Translations under genes and position numbers: made by a program
Source: Gemmata massiliana
Lineage (GTDB): Bacteria; Planctomycetota; Planctomycetia; Gemmatales; Gemmataceae
Reading direction: 5' to 3'
Assembly (NCBI GenBank): GCA_000531095.1
Contig: HG799464.1
Location: 933,703 to 970,156 of the forward strand
Length of the DNA stretch: 36,454 nucleotides
Shown here: in pieces, positions 8,396 to 15,633 of the stretch
Numbering within the stretch: position 1 is the stretch's first letter
Layout of the letters: each line of letters begins with the position of its first letter
The notes under the pieces: generated by a model
The model's input: the letters and a program-made list of their open reading frames with translations, nothing else
Told to the model about the DNA's origin: nothing
The model's database searches: none

Positions 8396-10336
8396 ATGAG
8401 TCAGTCGCTATCGCCCAAGCGTCTGTCGGTCGAGCACCTCGAAGACCGCTTGACCCCGACTTTCGGCACCCCCTGGTTCGACGGATCGAGTCTGACCCTC
8501 AGCTTCGTGCCCGACGGCACCGACATCTCCGGCAAACAGAGCAACCTGTTCGCCCTCATGAACGCGACCGCGTCGCAACCCCAGTGGCAGCGCGAGATCC
8601 TCCGCGCGTACCAGACCTGGGCCGTGGAAGCGAACCTCAACATCGGGCTCGTCGCCGACGGCGGGCAAGCGATGGGGACGGCCGGCGCGCCGCAAGAAGA
8701 CATCCGGTTCGGTGACATCCGGATCGGGGCGCGGGCGCTCTCGGTACCGGGCAGCGCGAACTCCACAATGGCGAACGCGGTCGGATTCGACTACGACAGC
8801 CGCACGTGGGCCGGCGACTTCATCTTCAACAGCCTGTACCAGTTCGGGATCGGCTCCTCGTACCAGGGCGACCTGTTCTCCGTCGCGCTGCACGAGGCGG
8901 CCCACTCGTTCGGACTGGCCGACCAGAACACCGACGCAACGTCGGTCCTTTTCAACTCCTATCAGGGGCTCTGGTCCGGGCTGTCGCTCAACGACGTCGC
9001 GGCCATCCGCGGCCTGTACGGTGCCCGACAGGACGACCAGTTCGAGGGGCTCCTCGGCAACGACACGCTCGCGACCGCGTACAACCTGGGGAACACAACC
9101 GCGGTTTCGGCGGACGTCACCCGGCTCGGCGACGCAGACGTCTACAAGTTCACCACCCCGGCCTCGGGCGCGACCGGTCTGACGATCAACCTCCAGGCCA
9201 CGGGCATCAGCCTGTTGACCGGCAAGGTCACCGTGTACGACGCCCAGGGGAACGTGGTCGCCACCGCGTCCACCTCGGACGTGCTGAACAACAACCTGTC
9301 GATCAGCCTGGCGAACTACCGCGCGGGGACGACTTACTACGTCAAGGTGCAAGGGTCCGGCTCGGACGTGTTCTCGATCGGGTCTTACGTGCTCCGGCTG
9401 AACTACTCGGGCGGCAGCACGACCACGGGCACGAGCGTTACGAACTCGTACTATACCAACTTCGAGTTCCCGTTCAGCAACAACGACACGCTCGCCACGG
9501 CCAACACCCTCAGCGCGGTGCGCTCGACGAAATCGAACACGTTCGCCCTCGCTGGGTTCATCACCAGCGCGACGGACGTGGACTGGTACAAGATCACCCC
9601 GACCCTCGCGACCGGGTTCACCGGCACGCTGTTTATCGGAACGATGACGGCGACCAACGGGTTGCTCCCGTCGGTCACGGTGTACAGCGCGAGCGGCCAG
9701 TTGCTCCCGACCGTCGTCACCATGAACGAGGGCGGGTCATACGCGATCCAGCTCGCGAACGCGACGACCGGCACGACGTACTACATCCGCGTGGGCGCGT
9801 CGACCGCGGCCGGCAGCTCGTCGTTCGGCATGTACACGCTGGGCGCCACGCTCGCCCCCGTCGCCCCGACCACCTACACCCAGGTCACGTCGGACACGCT
9901 CACGCAGCCGGAAGCGGTCCAGTACACCACCATCGACGTGGCCGGGGACCGGCTCACACAGTTCGCCCTGACCGCGACCGGCGGCTCCTCGACGTCCACG
10001 ACCGCGGTGCGCATGACCATCTTCGACGCGACCGGGCACGCGGTGTTCACCACCGTGGCCCGTGCCGGCCTGCCGCTCACGACCGGGGCCGTGTGGCTCG
10101 TGTCCGGTTCGTACACGGTGGTGTTCAACGCGGCCACACTGGACGGCTCCTCGATCCAGTCGCTCGGGCTGGTTCTGTCGGCCCGGACCCTGAGCGACCC
10201 GCTCGACCCGATCATCGAGAACCCGACCGTTCCGCCGCCCCCGCCGCTCGCCCCGATCACCGCGCCCACCCCGGCCCCGACGCCCCCGCCCACGGTGCCG
10301 ATCGTCGGCCCGATCACCAACCCGTTCGCTCCGTAA
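8396..10336 (+). CDS. Secreted metzincin-like protein with PPC-type domains
   Basis: 646 residues from the ATG at 8396. The N-terminus carries KRLSVEHLEDRLTP, a motif found at the start of many exported planctomycete proteins. Residues about 20-215 resemble a matrixin catalytic domain: zinc motif HEAAHSFGLAD (about 166-176) and a C-terminal helix LSLNDVAAIRGLYG. The third ligand position is Asp instead of His, and the Met-turn reads SVLF instead of SVMY, so activity is uncertain. Two beta-rich modules of pre-peptidase C-terminal (PPC) type follow (about 225-345 and 360-480; DADVYKFTTP and DVDWYKITPT), then a third beta-rich region. The protein ends in a Pro-rich tail. It is probably extracellular or cell-surface. 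Confidence 0.8.
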   Translation: MSQSLSPKRLSVEHLEDRLTPTFGTPWFDGSSLTLSFVPDGTDISGKQSNLFALMNATASQPQWQREILRAYQTWAVEANLNIGLVADGGQAMGTAGAPQEDIRFGDIRIGARALSVPGSANSTMANAVGFDYDSRTWAGDFIFNSLYQFGIGSSYQGDLFSVALHEAAHSFGLADQNTDATSVLFNSYQGLWSGLSLNDVAAIRGLYGARQDDQFEGLLGNDTLATAYNLGNTTAVSADVTRLGDADVYKFTTPASGATGLTINLQATGISLLTGKVTVYDAQGNVVATASTSDVLNNNLSISLANYRAGTTYYVKVQGSGSDVFSIGSYVLRLNYSGGSTTTGTSVTNSYYTNFEFPFSNNDTLATANTLSAVRSTKSNTFALAGFITSATDVDWYKITPTLATGFTGTLFIGTMTATNGLLPSVTVYSASGQLLPTVVTMNEGGSYAIQLANATTGTTYYIRVGASTAAGSSSFGMYTLGATLAPVAPTTYTQVTSDTLTQPEAVQYTTIDVAGDRLTQFALTATGGSSTSTTAVRMTIFDATGHAVFTTVARAGLPLTTGAVWLVSGSYTVVFNAATLDGSSIQSLGLVLSARTLSDPLDPIIENPTVPPPPPLAPITAPTPAPTPPPTVPIVGPITNPFAP

Positions 10337-10533
10337 CCCGACCTCCGGGTGAGCGCCGAACCCGGCCACGGTCTCCAAATAGCGTACCGAGCCGCGTGGA
10401 GCGGTCGCCCCTGTAGCTCGCCTCACAACGGGTCGGGTACTGAGGATCGACAACCCGCGCCCACGGCACTCCTGAATAACAAGCGTTCGAGCTGTTTCGC
10501 CCTGATCCCCTACAGCCCGTAGCGAGTTAGTAC

Positions 10534-11445
10534 ATGATCGCGGAACTGATCCCGACCGAGAACTCGGTCCAAACGTTTCGGACCCCGAGCACGCTCCCGG
10601 CCAAGCCCGTCGATAAGGCCGCCTGCCTCGTTTACATCTACCCGACCGGCCCGAACATGGGCACCCGGTACGCACTCGGCACCGAGCCAGCGTTCATCGG
10701 GCGCGCGGAAGACTGCGCGGTCCGGAACACGGATGCGTCCGTCTCCCGGTACCACGCGAAGATCGCCCTGCGCGACGACGGCGAGTACGCCGTCACCGAC
10801 TTGGGGAGCACGAACGGCACATTCTTGAACAACCAGCAGAAGCGCGAGGGCGTGCTGCGAGACGGGGACTACCTGCGAATCGGGAACTGCATCTACCGGT
10901 TCCTCGGCGGCGGGAACCTGGAGGCCGAGTATCACGAGGAGATTTACCGGCTCACCGTCCTAGACGGGCTGACGCAGGTCCACAACCGCCGGTACCTGTC
11001 CGAGTTCCTGGACCGCGAGATCGTCCGGAGCACGCGCCACAACCGGCCCCTCGCCCTGCTCATGCTCGACATCGATCACTTCAAGTCGATCAACGACCGG
11101 TACGGGCACCTCGTGGGCGACCTGACGCTGCGCGAGCTGTGTACCCGCGTGAAGGCCGTGATCCGCCAGGACGAGTTGCTCGCGCGGTATGGGGGGGAGG
11201 AGTTCGCCGTGGTGCTCCCGGAGGCCGACCTCGCAAAAGCGAAATCCGTCGCGGAGCGCATCCGCGAGGTGATGAGCCGGCCCCCGTTCTCGTTCAACGG
11301 TGTGACGTACTCGGTTACCGTCAGTGTCGGCGCGGCCGTCACCCTGCCCGCCGAACCGCTGCTCCCGAGCGCCCTCGTCGCCCGCGCCGACAAGAACCTG
11401 TACCAGGCGAAGGAAACCGGCCGCAACCGCGTCGTCGCGGGGTAG
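10534..11445 (+). CDS. FHA-GGDEF diguanylate cyclase
   Basis: 303 residues from the ATG at 10534. Residues about 30-125 are an FHA domain (GRAEDC, SVSRYHAKI, DLGSTNGTFLN), which binds phosphothreonine peptides. Residues about 140-300 are a GGDEF domain with DGLTQVHNRRYL, MLDIDHFKSINDRYGH and the catalytic motif GGEEF (about 219-223), so it should make cyclic-di-GMP from two GTP. The feedback I-site position reads RQDE rather than RxxD, so product inhibition may be weak or lost. There is no membrane span or signal peptide. The gene is 197 bases after the metzincin gene. Output would be controlled by a Thr kinase through the FHA domain (inference). Confidence 0.92.
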   Translation: MIAELIPTENSVQTFRTPSTLPAKPVDKAACLVYIYPTGPNMGTRYALGTEPAFIGRAEDCAVRNTDASVSRYHAKIALRDDGEYAVTDLGSTNGTFLNNQQKREGVLRDGDYLRIGNCIYRFLGGGNLEAEYHEEIYRLTVLDGLTQVHNRRYLSEFLDREIVRSTRHNRPLALLMLDIDHFKSINDRYGHLVGDLTLRELCTRVKAVIRQDELLARYGGEEFAVVLPEADLAKAKSVAERIREVMSRPPFSFNGVTYSVTVSVGAAVTLPAEPLLPSALVARADKNLYQAKETGRNRVVAG

Positions 11446-11570
11446 GCGGTCCACCCCAGAGATCGCCAGGCGACTCATCACACCGGCTCCAATCTCACTC
11501 AGGAGCCGCCGCGCGCGCACCTATCAAACACAAGATCGTCGCCCAACAACCGCGCGCTGGCCTCTGTGGT

Positions 11571-11691
11571 GAAGAAGATTTCACCGCAGAGAGCACGAGA
11601 GGACGCGGAGAAAAACCACATCGGAACCAACCACACCGCCTTTCAGTTTTCCTCTGCGCTCTCCGCGCCCTCTGCGGTGAAAATCTTCTTC
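11571..11691. repeat. Palindromic repeat with about 21-base arms
   Basis: The outer arms GAAGAAGATTTCACCGCAGA (11571-11590) and its near-exact complement (TCTGCGGTGAAAATCTTCTTC, 11671-11691) differ by one extra base. The inner parts (AGGACGCGGAG and CTCCGCG) are also roughly complementary. The unit of about 121 bases looks like a non-autonomous mobile or extragenic palindromic repeat, and is not related in sequence to those inside recO. Confidence 0.7.
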
Positions 11692-11747
11692 GCAACTCGC
11701 TCAGTGTAAGGCAAAGTCACGCCCGGTAGCAAAATCACTTGTAATAT

Positions 11748-11765
11748 TTGTACACTAGTGTACAA
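11748..11765. promoter_or_regulatory. Perfect 18-base palindrome, candidate operator
   Basis: TTGTACACTAGTGTACAA equals its own reverse complement and lies in an AT-rich stretch about 300 bases upstream of recO. Its size and symmetry fit a site for a dimeric repressor, but no regulator gene is adjacent. Confidence 0.4.
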
Positions 11766-12440
11766 TTTGAGTAAATTGCCCATGCGCCGGCCGCGCTTCA
11801 CTTGGTGGGGCGCATTTTGAACAAGATGTTAGCCGAGGAACGGGAATACGGGTCGAAAATGGAACGGTATTTACTGATTGTTAGCCTCGACCGGCGGGAA
11901 TTTGGAAGGATTTGTGCGCCAAAGCTACAGAAATATCAGCGATTGATGCGGTCCCGGCTCGGTGCTATGACCCGGGAACCGGCTCCCCGGCCCAGAATGT
12001 TAGCAATTGTTAGCCCGGCCAAGAGGCGGGGTCCAAAGCTCCCGCAACATAGACGTACCGAAAATGGCTGCCGATAAAGCGCTGGCGATCGTGGTTCGCG
12101 GAACCGACTGGAGCGAGACCAGTCGCATCGCCACGCTGTTCACGCGCGAGTTCGGCAAGGTGCGTGCTCTGGCGAAGGGCGGGCGCCGGCTCAAGTCGAA
12201 CTTCGACGTCGCGTTCGATCTGCTCACCGTGTGCGAGGTCGTGTTCATCCGCAAAGCGAGCGGGCTGGACCTCCTCACTGAAGCGCGGATGAACGAACAG
12301 TTTCCGACGCTTCGTCAGAACCTCCCGGCACTCTACGCGGGGTACTACGTCGCCGAACTGCTCGCCGACGGTACCCAGGACTACGACCCCCACCCGCCAC
12401 TCTTCGATGCGGCCATCCAAACGCTACGGTTGTTGGGGAA

Positions 12441-12618
12441 AGGGGAGCAAAGGCAACCTAACCCCTAACCCCTTCCCTAGGAAGGAAGGGGGAACAGAAA
12501 CAAAATCAGGGATCGACACACCGCAGGCGCCGGTTCTAAGCCCCTCTCCGTGCTCCGGCCCGCGAGAAGCTTCGCTGACAGGGCCGGAGAGCAAGGATGG
12601 AGGGGTTGGGGAGGGGTT
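12441..12618. repeat. Palindromic repeat, copy B, inside recO
   Basis: This is the second copy of the repeat at the window start. It keeps the shared ends, the CCCTAGGAAGG hairpin and the GCTCCGGCCC/GGGCCGGAGAGC stem. Compared with copy A it lacks one C in each of two C-runs (C4 instead of C5). That moves recO out of the repeat's open frame and into a stop at 12466. The central 40 bases differ strongly. Confidence 0.8.
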
Positions 12619-12627
12619 ACAGCCACA

Positions 12628-12760
12628 ACCTACCTCCCCATCCCCCCTCCCTGAAGGGAAGGGGGAGCACGCGTCTGACATCTCTGGGCGAACCGCGAGT
12701 GTTAACGAGCGGGTGGTTTCCGCCCCCTTCCCTTCAGGGAGGGGGGATGGGGGGGTAGGT
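12628..12760. repeat. Second palindromic element, 38-base arms
   Basis: Arms 12628-12665 and 12723-12760 are inverted copies with one mismatch over 38 bases. Each arm holds its own smaller palindrome (CCCTCCCTGAAGGGAAGGGG). The 57-base loop has no similarity to copy A or B. The element is a different family from the neighbouring repeat, so two elements have landed at almost the same point in recO. Confidence 0.85.
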
Positions 12761-13191
12761 TCCCCCCGGCGCGAGACGCGGACCTCGCCGCCCGCGTGTC
12801 CGCGTTTGAGCTTGTTTGGCTCCAAGAGCTGGGATATAGCCCGCGACTCGAAGCGTGTGCCACCTGTGGACGAGAGCGACTGAACCCGACCGCGCGAGCG
12901 TTTTTCAGCCCGTCGGCCGGGGGGGTACTGTGCCCGGAATGCGGGCCGGCGGTCGCCGATCGGCGAATGGTTTCGGGCGAGTCTCTCGAAACGATTCGCG
13001 CGCTGAGCGCTGGGGGCGCTGGGCCGGAACTCCCGCCCGGGGTCCGGACCGAGGTGCGACAGGTTCTGGGGTACGCGGTGAGCTGCGTACTGGGTCGGCG
13101 CCCGCGGCTGCTGAGTTTTGTCGACGCGCGCTGATGAGTGCCGAGGGGCACCGGGATGTGGGTTCGGGAGTGGGACGAAGGGGAGCGCAGG

Positions 13192-14439
13192 ATGCCGAAG
13201 CCAGCCGACAGCAGGGTCCGACCGGGGCGCACCGGTGTGCTGGTTGCGGCGGCCGTGCTGCTGTGCGCCCCGGGGTGCCACACCGCGCGCAACTTCAAGG
13301 AGCGCGTCGCCAATGCGACCGCTCCGCTCTTCAGCTCGCACTACGACGACCCGCGGGCCGCAGAAAAGCTGGCCGCGGCCGAGCAACTGTTCCAGGAAAA
13401 ACAGTACGAAAAGGCCCGTAGCGAGTTCCGCACGCTCGCGGACAACCAGGGCAACCCCGCGGCCCTCGCGGAGCGCGCCCGGTACATGCAGGCCGAGTGC
13501 CGGTACATGCTCGGCCAGTACCCGGAAGCGGCCGACACGTATCACAAGGTGCTCCTCGACTTCCCGACCGGCACCTACCGGCGCGACTGCTGCGCCCGCA
13601 TGTTCGAGATCTGCGACTTCTGGCTCAACGACTTCCGCACCGAGAAGGACCGCCGCGTCGCCGCCGGTGAAACGGGCGTGCTCCGCTGGCACCCGAGCTG
13701 GCCCAAGCCGCTCGACCGCAGCCGCCCCGCGATCGACCAGGAGGGGCGCACGCTGGAAGTGCTGGAGCGCGTCCACACCCACGACATCACCGGGCCGACC
13801 GCGGACAAGGCCATCTTCTGGTGCGGGTACGTGAACTTCATTCGCGGGAACTTCGACGAGGCCGACCAGTTCTTCAGCCAACTGGTCGAGTTGCACTCCG
13901 ACAGCCCGCTGCGCCCGGAGGCAATGGCGTTCGCGATCCAGGCGAAGAACAACGCGACCGGGGGCGCGAGTTACGACGGCCGCAAGTGTGCCGAGGCGCT
14001 GCACCTGATCCAGGTCGCGGAGGCCACGGTCCCGGAACTGGCGAACGACCCGTCGAAGGCCGAAAAGCTGACCCGGGCGAAGTTCGCGATCCGCTCGCAG
14101 CAGGCCGAAAAAGATTTCCTGACGGCCGAATACTACGAGCGCACCGGGCACCCCGGGTCCGCCGTCTTCTACTACGAACTGGTCCGCCGGCGCTACGCGG
14201 GCACGCGGTACTCGGACCTCGCCACCGAGAAGAAGGACCGGCTGGTGAAGCTCATGCACGACGGGCGCCCGGCCCCGGGCAACGACCCGTTCGCGATCGC
14301 CAAGGCCAAGTGGAACGAGTTGTTCAACAAGCACCAACCCGCGCCCGACGACGAGAAGGACCGGCCCCGCATCGACCCGAGTCTGATGCCCGCGGGCGGC
14401 CCCCCGCCGTCGGACGGGACGGGCAACACCCGGCCCTGA
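13192..14439 (+). CDS. BamD-like TPR lipoprotein
   Basis: 415 residues if it starts at ATG 13192, which has GGGGAGCGCAGG just upstream. A GTG at 13138 and an ATG at 13156 are alternatives that would bury the signal peptide. The N-terminus is a lipoprotein signal (TGVLVAAAVLLCAPGC), with Cys near residue 29. TPR-like helical repeats follow (KLAAAEQLFQEKQYEKARSE; AECRYMLGQYPEAADTYHKV). A C-terminal region contains ERTGHPGSAVFYYELVRRRY, which strongly resembles the last helices of BamD/YfiO, the TPR lipoprotein of the outer-membrane beta-barrel assembly machine. It is larger than E. coli BamD (about 245 residues) because of a middle insert (about 150-230) and a Pro-rich tail. It sits directly between recO and an LptE-like gene. 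Confidence 0.8.
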   Translation: MPKPADSRVRPGRTGVLVAAAVLLCAPGCHTARNFKERVANATAPLFSSHYDDPRAAEKLAAAEQLFQEKQYEKARSEFRTLADNQGNPAALAERARYMQAECRYMLGQYPEAADTYHKVLLDFPTGTYRRDCCARMFEICDFWLNDFRTEKDRRVAAGETGVLRWHPSWPKPLDRSRPAIDQEGRTLEVLERVHTHDITGPTADKAIFWCGYVNFIRGNFDEADQFFSQLVELHSDSPLRPEAMAFAIQAKNNATGGASYDGRKCAEALHLIQVAEATVPELANDPSKAEKLTRAKFAIRSQQAEKDFLTAEYYERTGHPGSAVFYYELVRRRYAGTRYSDLATEKKDRLVKLMHDGRPAPGNDPFAIAKAKWNELFNKHQPAPDDEKDRPRIDPSLMPAGGPPPSDGTGNTRP

Positions 14440-14485
14440 GCCGTGCGAAACGGGAACAACCACCAACCTCTAACACCCGACACGA

Positions 14486-15160
14486 ATGGCTATCAGCCGC
14501 AGACAGTTCCTCGCGCTCGGTGCCCCCGCCGCGCTCGCGCTGGCGACCGGGTGCCAGAACGGGTTCCAGATCTTCGGTTATCGCGCCGGCGCGGACGCAC
14601 TCTACGACCCGAACATCAAGACCGTGTTCGTCCCGACGTTCAACAACAGGGCGTTCCAAACGACCCCGTACCGAGGGTTAGAAGAAGACGTTACCCAGGC
14701 GGTGATCCGTGAGATCGGCAAAACGACACCGTTCCGCGTCACGTCCGACGTGAGTAGGGCCGACACCGAGTTGCTCGGCAACATCGTCTCGATCTCGAAA
14801 ACGTTGCTCAACCGTAACCAGCAGAACCAGTTGCGCGAAGGGGAAATCGCGGTGAGGGTGGAGGTGGTATGGCGTGACCTGCGCGACGGCACGATTCTCT
14901 CCAACCCGCGCCGCGCGCCGCGCCCCGACGAACTCGACGGCCCGCCGATCCCGTTCGACCCGAACGTCCCGGTCCCCCCCAAGGCGAAAGAGCCCGAAAA
15001 ACTGGAGCCCGCGACCATCCTCGCTACGGGGCGCTTGCTCCCGGAACTGGGCGAAACGAACGCCTCGGCCTCGAAGCGGATTACGGAACAAATTGCGGTC
15101 CAGATCGTGTCGATGATGGAGCGAAAGTGGGATCGCACGGAAAGTACAAACAAGCGGTGA
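14486..15160 (+). CDS. LptE-like lipoprotein
   Basis: 224 residues from ATG 14486, 46 bases after the BamD-like gene. The N-terminus SRRQFLALGAPAALALATGC combines a twin-arginine motif with a lipobox (LATGC), so it is probably a lipoprotein exported by Tat. The body follows the LptE pattern: GYRAGADALYDPNIKTVFVP, FNNRAFQTTPYRGLEEDVTQ, the ADTELLGNI strand, and VEVVWRDLRDG. LptE is the outer-membrane lipoprotein that plugs LptD and helps place LPS. A Pro-rich loop (about 150-175) is an addition. No lptD is in the window. Its pairing with a BamD-like gene suggests an envelope-assembly operon. Confidence 0.8.
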   Translation: MAISRRQFLALGAPAALALATGCQNGFQIFGYRAGADALYDPNIKTVFVPTFNNRAFQTTPYRGLEEDVTQAVIREIGKTTPFRVTSDVSRADTELLGNIVSISKTLLNRNQQNQLREGEIAVRVEVVWRDLRDGTILSNPRRAPRPDELDGPPIPFDPNVPVPPKAKEPEKLEPATILATGRLLPELGETNASASKRITEQIAVQIVSMMERKWDRTESTNKR

Positions 15161-15339
15161 GCCGAGAACCCAATACGACTTCACACACGGGCACCAGCGA
15201 TTTACTTAAACCGTTGGCTTACCGTGTGTTATGGCGCGATTGGCGGCAGCAAGTCTCTTCGTCACTTCTCACCTTTTCCCGTTCTACTATTATTACATTT
15301 GCCGCTTGATGATCCTCTCCTGATCTGATTATCGCCCTC

Positions 15340-15573
15340 ATGCCCGACCCATTTTCGACGCTCACAGAACGCCGGCTGGCGGTTCTGAAGGTTCTAGCTA
15401 AGCGCGGGCCGCTCACGATTCAACAGATCGCGGCCGAAACGGGCTCGTCGCGCCACGCGGTCGAGCGCGTACTCAACTACGAATGGTTCGAGCGCCTCAA
15501 CAGTGGGCGCGCTTCGCTCTTCGGTCTGACCGAGGATGGGAAGCAAAAAGTGTCGGAGTGCGAAAGCACTTAA
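15340..15573 (+). CDS. Small winged-helix DNA-binding protein
   Basis: 77 residues from ATG 15340. It is almost entirely one winged helix-turn-helix: LTERRLAVLKVLAKRGPLTI, QQIAAETGSSRHAVERVLN (recognition helix), and a wing near GRASLFGLTEDGKQKV. This resembles MarR- or ArsR-type domains, but there is no metal or ligand site and no room for another domain. It probably binds DNA as a dimer. The gene is 179 bases from the LptE-like gene and has its own likely terminator. The target is unknown. Confidence 0.75.
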   Translation: MPDPFSTLTERRLAVLKVLAKRGPLTIQQIAAETGSSRHAVERVLNYEWFERLNSGRASLFGLTEDGKQKVSECEST

Positions 15574-15579
15574 ACGCAA

Positions 15580-15606
15580 GAAGCCCCGCGATTCTCGCGG
15601 AGCTTC
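15580..15606. terminator. Stem between convergent genes, candidate terminator
   Basis: Arms GAAGCCCCGCGA (15580-15591) and TCGCGGAGCTTC (15595-15606) pair with one mismatch around a 3-base loop, between a plus-strand and a minus-strand gene end. There is no clear T-run on the plus side, so termination is plausible but not certain. Confidence 0.5.
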
Positions 15607-15633
15607 CGGAGCCCACCTACTTCCAACCAAATA

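Larger units (their letters stand above)
11446..12063. other. Intergenic region upstream of recO
   Basis: About 620 bases, less GC-rich than the genes. It holds a palindromic repeat (11571-11691), a perfect 18-base palindrome (11748-11765), and four copies of TGTTAGC (11827, 11879, 11998, 12008). An open frame at 11802-12077 has no recognisable features and overlaps the start of recO, so I do not call it a gene. Confidence 0.5.
12064..13134 (+). pseudogene. recO: RecO split by two palindromic repeats
   Basis: RecO promotes annealing and RecA loading in RecFOR recombination repair. The first part (ATG 12064 to about 12435) encodes the OB-fold region (KALAIVVRGTDWSETSRIAT, FTREFGKVRALAKGGRR) and helices to IQTLRLLGKG. 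The second part resumes at about 12771 with RDADLAARVSAFELVWLQEL and includes the zinc motif C-A-T-C...C-P-E-C, ending at TGA 13134. Together they make a normal-length RecO. About 335 bases made of two different palindromic repeats lie between the halves. Both halves are in the same frame, but that frame meets stops at 12466-12468 and 12703-12705. The C-terminal part could start at GTG 12796. Either the gene is broken, or it is read by an unusual route, or homopolymer errors hide an open frame. Confidence 0.85.

Noticed and set aside
8806-10416. 536-codon frame overlapping the metzincin gene
   Set aside because: Arg/His-rich shadow of the secreted protein, with no domain features.
11802-12077. 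91-codon frame upstream of recO
   Set aside because: It overlaps the recO start and has no conserved features.
12407-12883. Open frame across the recO repeats as a possible gene
   Set aside because: It is the repeat reading frame plus shifted recO; no start signal or protein character supports a separate gene.
12424-14466. Long open frame on the minus strand (about 680 codons)
   Set aside because: It is antisense to the BamD-like gene and the recO region, has no family features, and is explained by GC-rich third positions.
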